Below, in pieces: positions 15,019 through 15,131 of a DNA stretch of 15,131 nucleotides. The position numbers and the translations under genes were made by a program. The stretch is from Candidatus Dadabacteria bacterium (GTDB lineage Bacteria > Desulfobacterota_D > UBA1144 > Nemesobacterales > CSP1-2), in contig JAKEHC010000172.1 of NCBI GenBank assembly GCA_022615255.1, forward strand, positions 1-15,131. Reading direction: 5' to 3'. The notes under the pieces are model-generated. The model was not told the DNA's origin. It saw nothing but the letters and a program-made list of their open reading frames with translations, and did no database searches. The number at the start of each line of letters is the position of its first letter. Positions within the stretch are counted from its first letter, which is position 1.

Positions 15019-15131
15019 TGCTCGTGGCACTGCATTTACAGCTTTTTTGTTTTACTTCCCTTCTTTCCTTCCCCTTCTCCTTATTACCCTGCTCCATCTA
15101 TAACCTCGCCAAAAAGCGGACCTGCCCACCA

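Larger units (their letters stand above)
14872..15131. other. Non-coding tail with palindromic repeats and a pyrimidine-rich tract
   Basis: There is no convincing gene here. The stretch holds two related palindromes, annotated separately, a direct repeat GGTAGGCCAC (14965-14974) / GGTAGGTCAC (14983-14992), and a plus-strand pyrimidine-rich tract at about 15041-15083. A minus-strand frame from the window edge to a TAA at 15084-15086 is open for only 15 codons and cannot be judged. Confidence 0.6.

Noticed and set aside
15084..15131. Minus-strand frame entering from the right edge
   Set aside because: Only 15 codons are visible, with no motif, so it cannot be told from chance.
1..15131. CRISPR array, tRNA, rRNA, integrase, transposase or prophage genes
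   Set aside because: I found no regularly spaced repeats, no cloverleaf or ribosomal sequence, and no mobile-element protein among the credible coding regions.

Overview
The window looks like chromosomal DNA from a Gram-negative, probably uncultured environmental bacterium. Two lipoprotein signal peptides, a twin-arginine signal, a SurA/PpiC-type periplasmic folding factor and a two-part FAD dehydrogenase of the gluconate-dehydrogenase type all point to a cell with a periplasm. The DNA is moderately AT-rich, more so in the glycosyltransferase genes and less so in the FAD dehydrogenase. I cannot name the lineage. A deltaproteobacterium-like or candidate-phylum origin would fit, but that is a guess from gene content.

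Layout. Positions 72-4500 hold three plus-strand genes: a GT2 glycosyltransferase fused to a multi-span GT-C-like membrane domain, a free-standing paralogue of that membrane domain, and a Gpi18-like GT-C enzyme. They converge on a long minus-strand block read from 13464 down to 4621: GMC oxidoreductase, FG-GAP/ASPIC lipoprotein, GT2 glycosyltransferase, two tandemly duplicated Gpi18-like GT-C enzymes, a PMT (GT39) mannosyltransferase and a GtrA-type membrane protein. To the right, divergent from the oxidoreductase, a plus-strand pair (13571-14871) encodes a PpiC-like lipoprotein and a Tat-exported gluconate-dehydrogenase subunit-3-like protein. The last 260 bases have no credible gene but hold two related palindromic repeats.

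How the genes may work together (inference). Eight of the twelve genes fit a lipid-linked sugar-transfer pathway at the inner membrane. The GT2 enzymes would charge a polyprenyl phosphate with a sugar in the cytoplasm, the GtrA protein would help flip it, and five GT-C-type domains would transfer sugars to proteins or glycans on the periplasmic side. The PMT gene makes protein O-glycosylation a realistic part of this. The GMC oxidoreductase and the Tat-signal small protein are probably partners exported together, although the PpiC-like gene and the divergent promoter region separate them. The FG-GAP/ASPIC lipoprotein is translationally coupled to the oxidoreductase and sits upstream of the glycosyltransferases.

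The most striking points are the GT2-GT-C fusion beside its own free-standing copy, two independent tandem duplications of different GT-C families in one locus, the split dehydrogenase arrangement, and the paired palindromes at the right end. All functions are family-level assignments read from motifs; no donor sugar or acceptor can be named from sequence.
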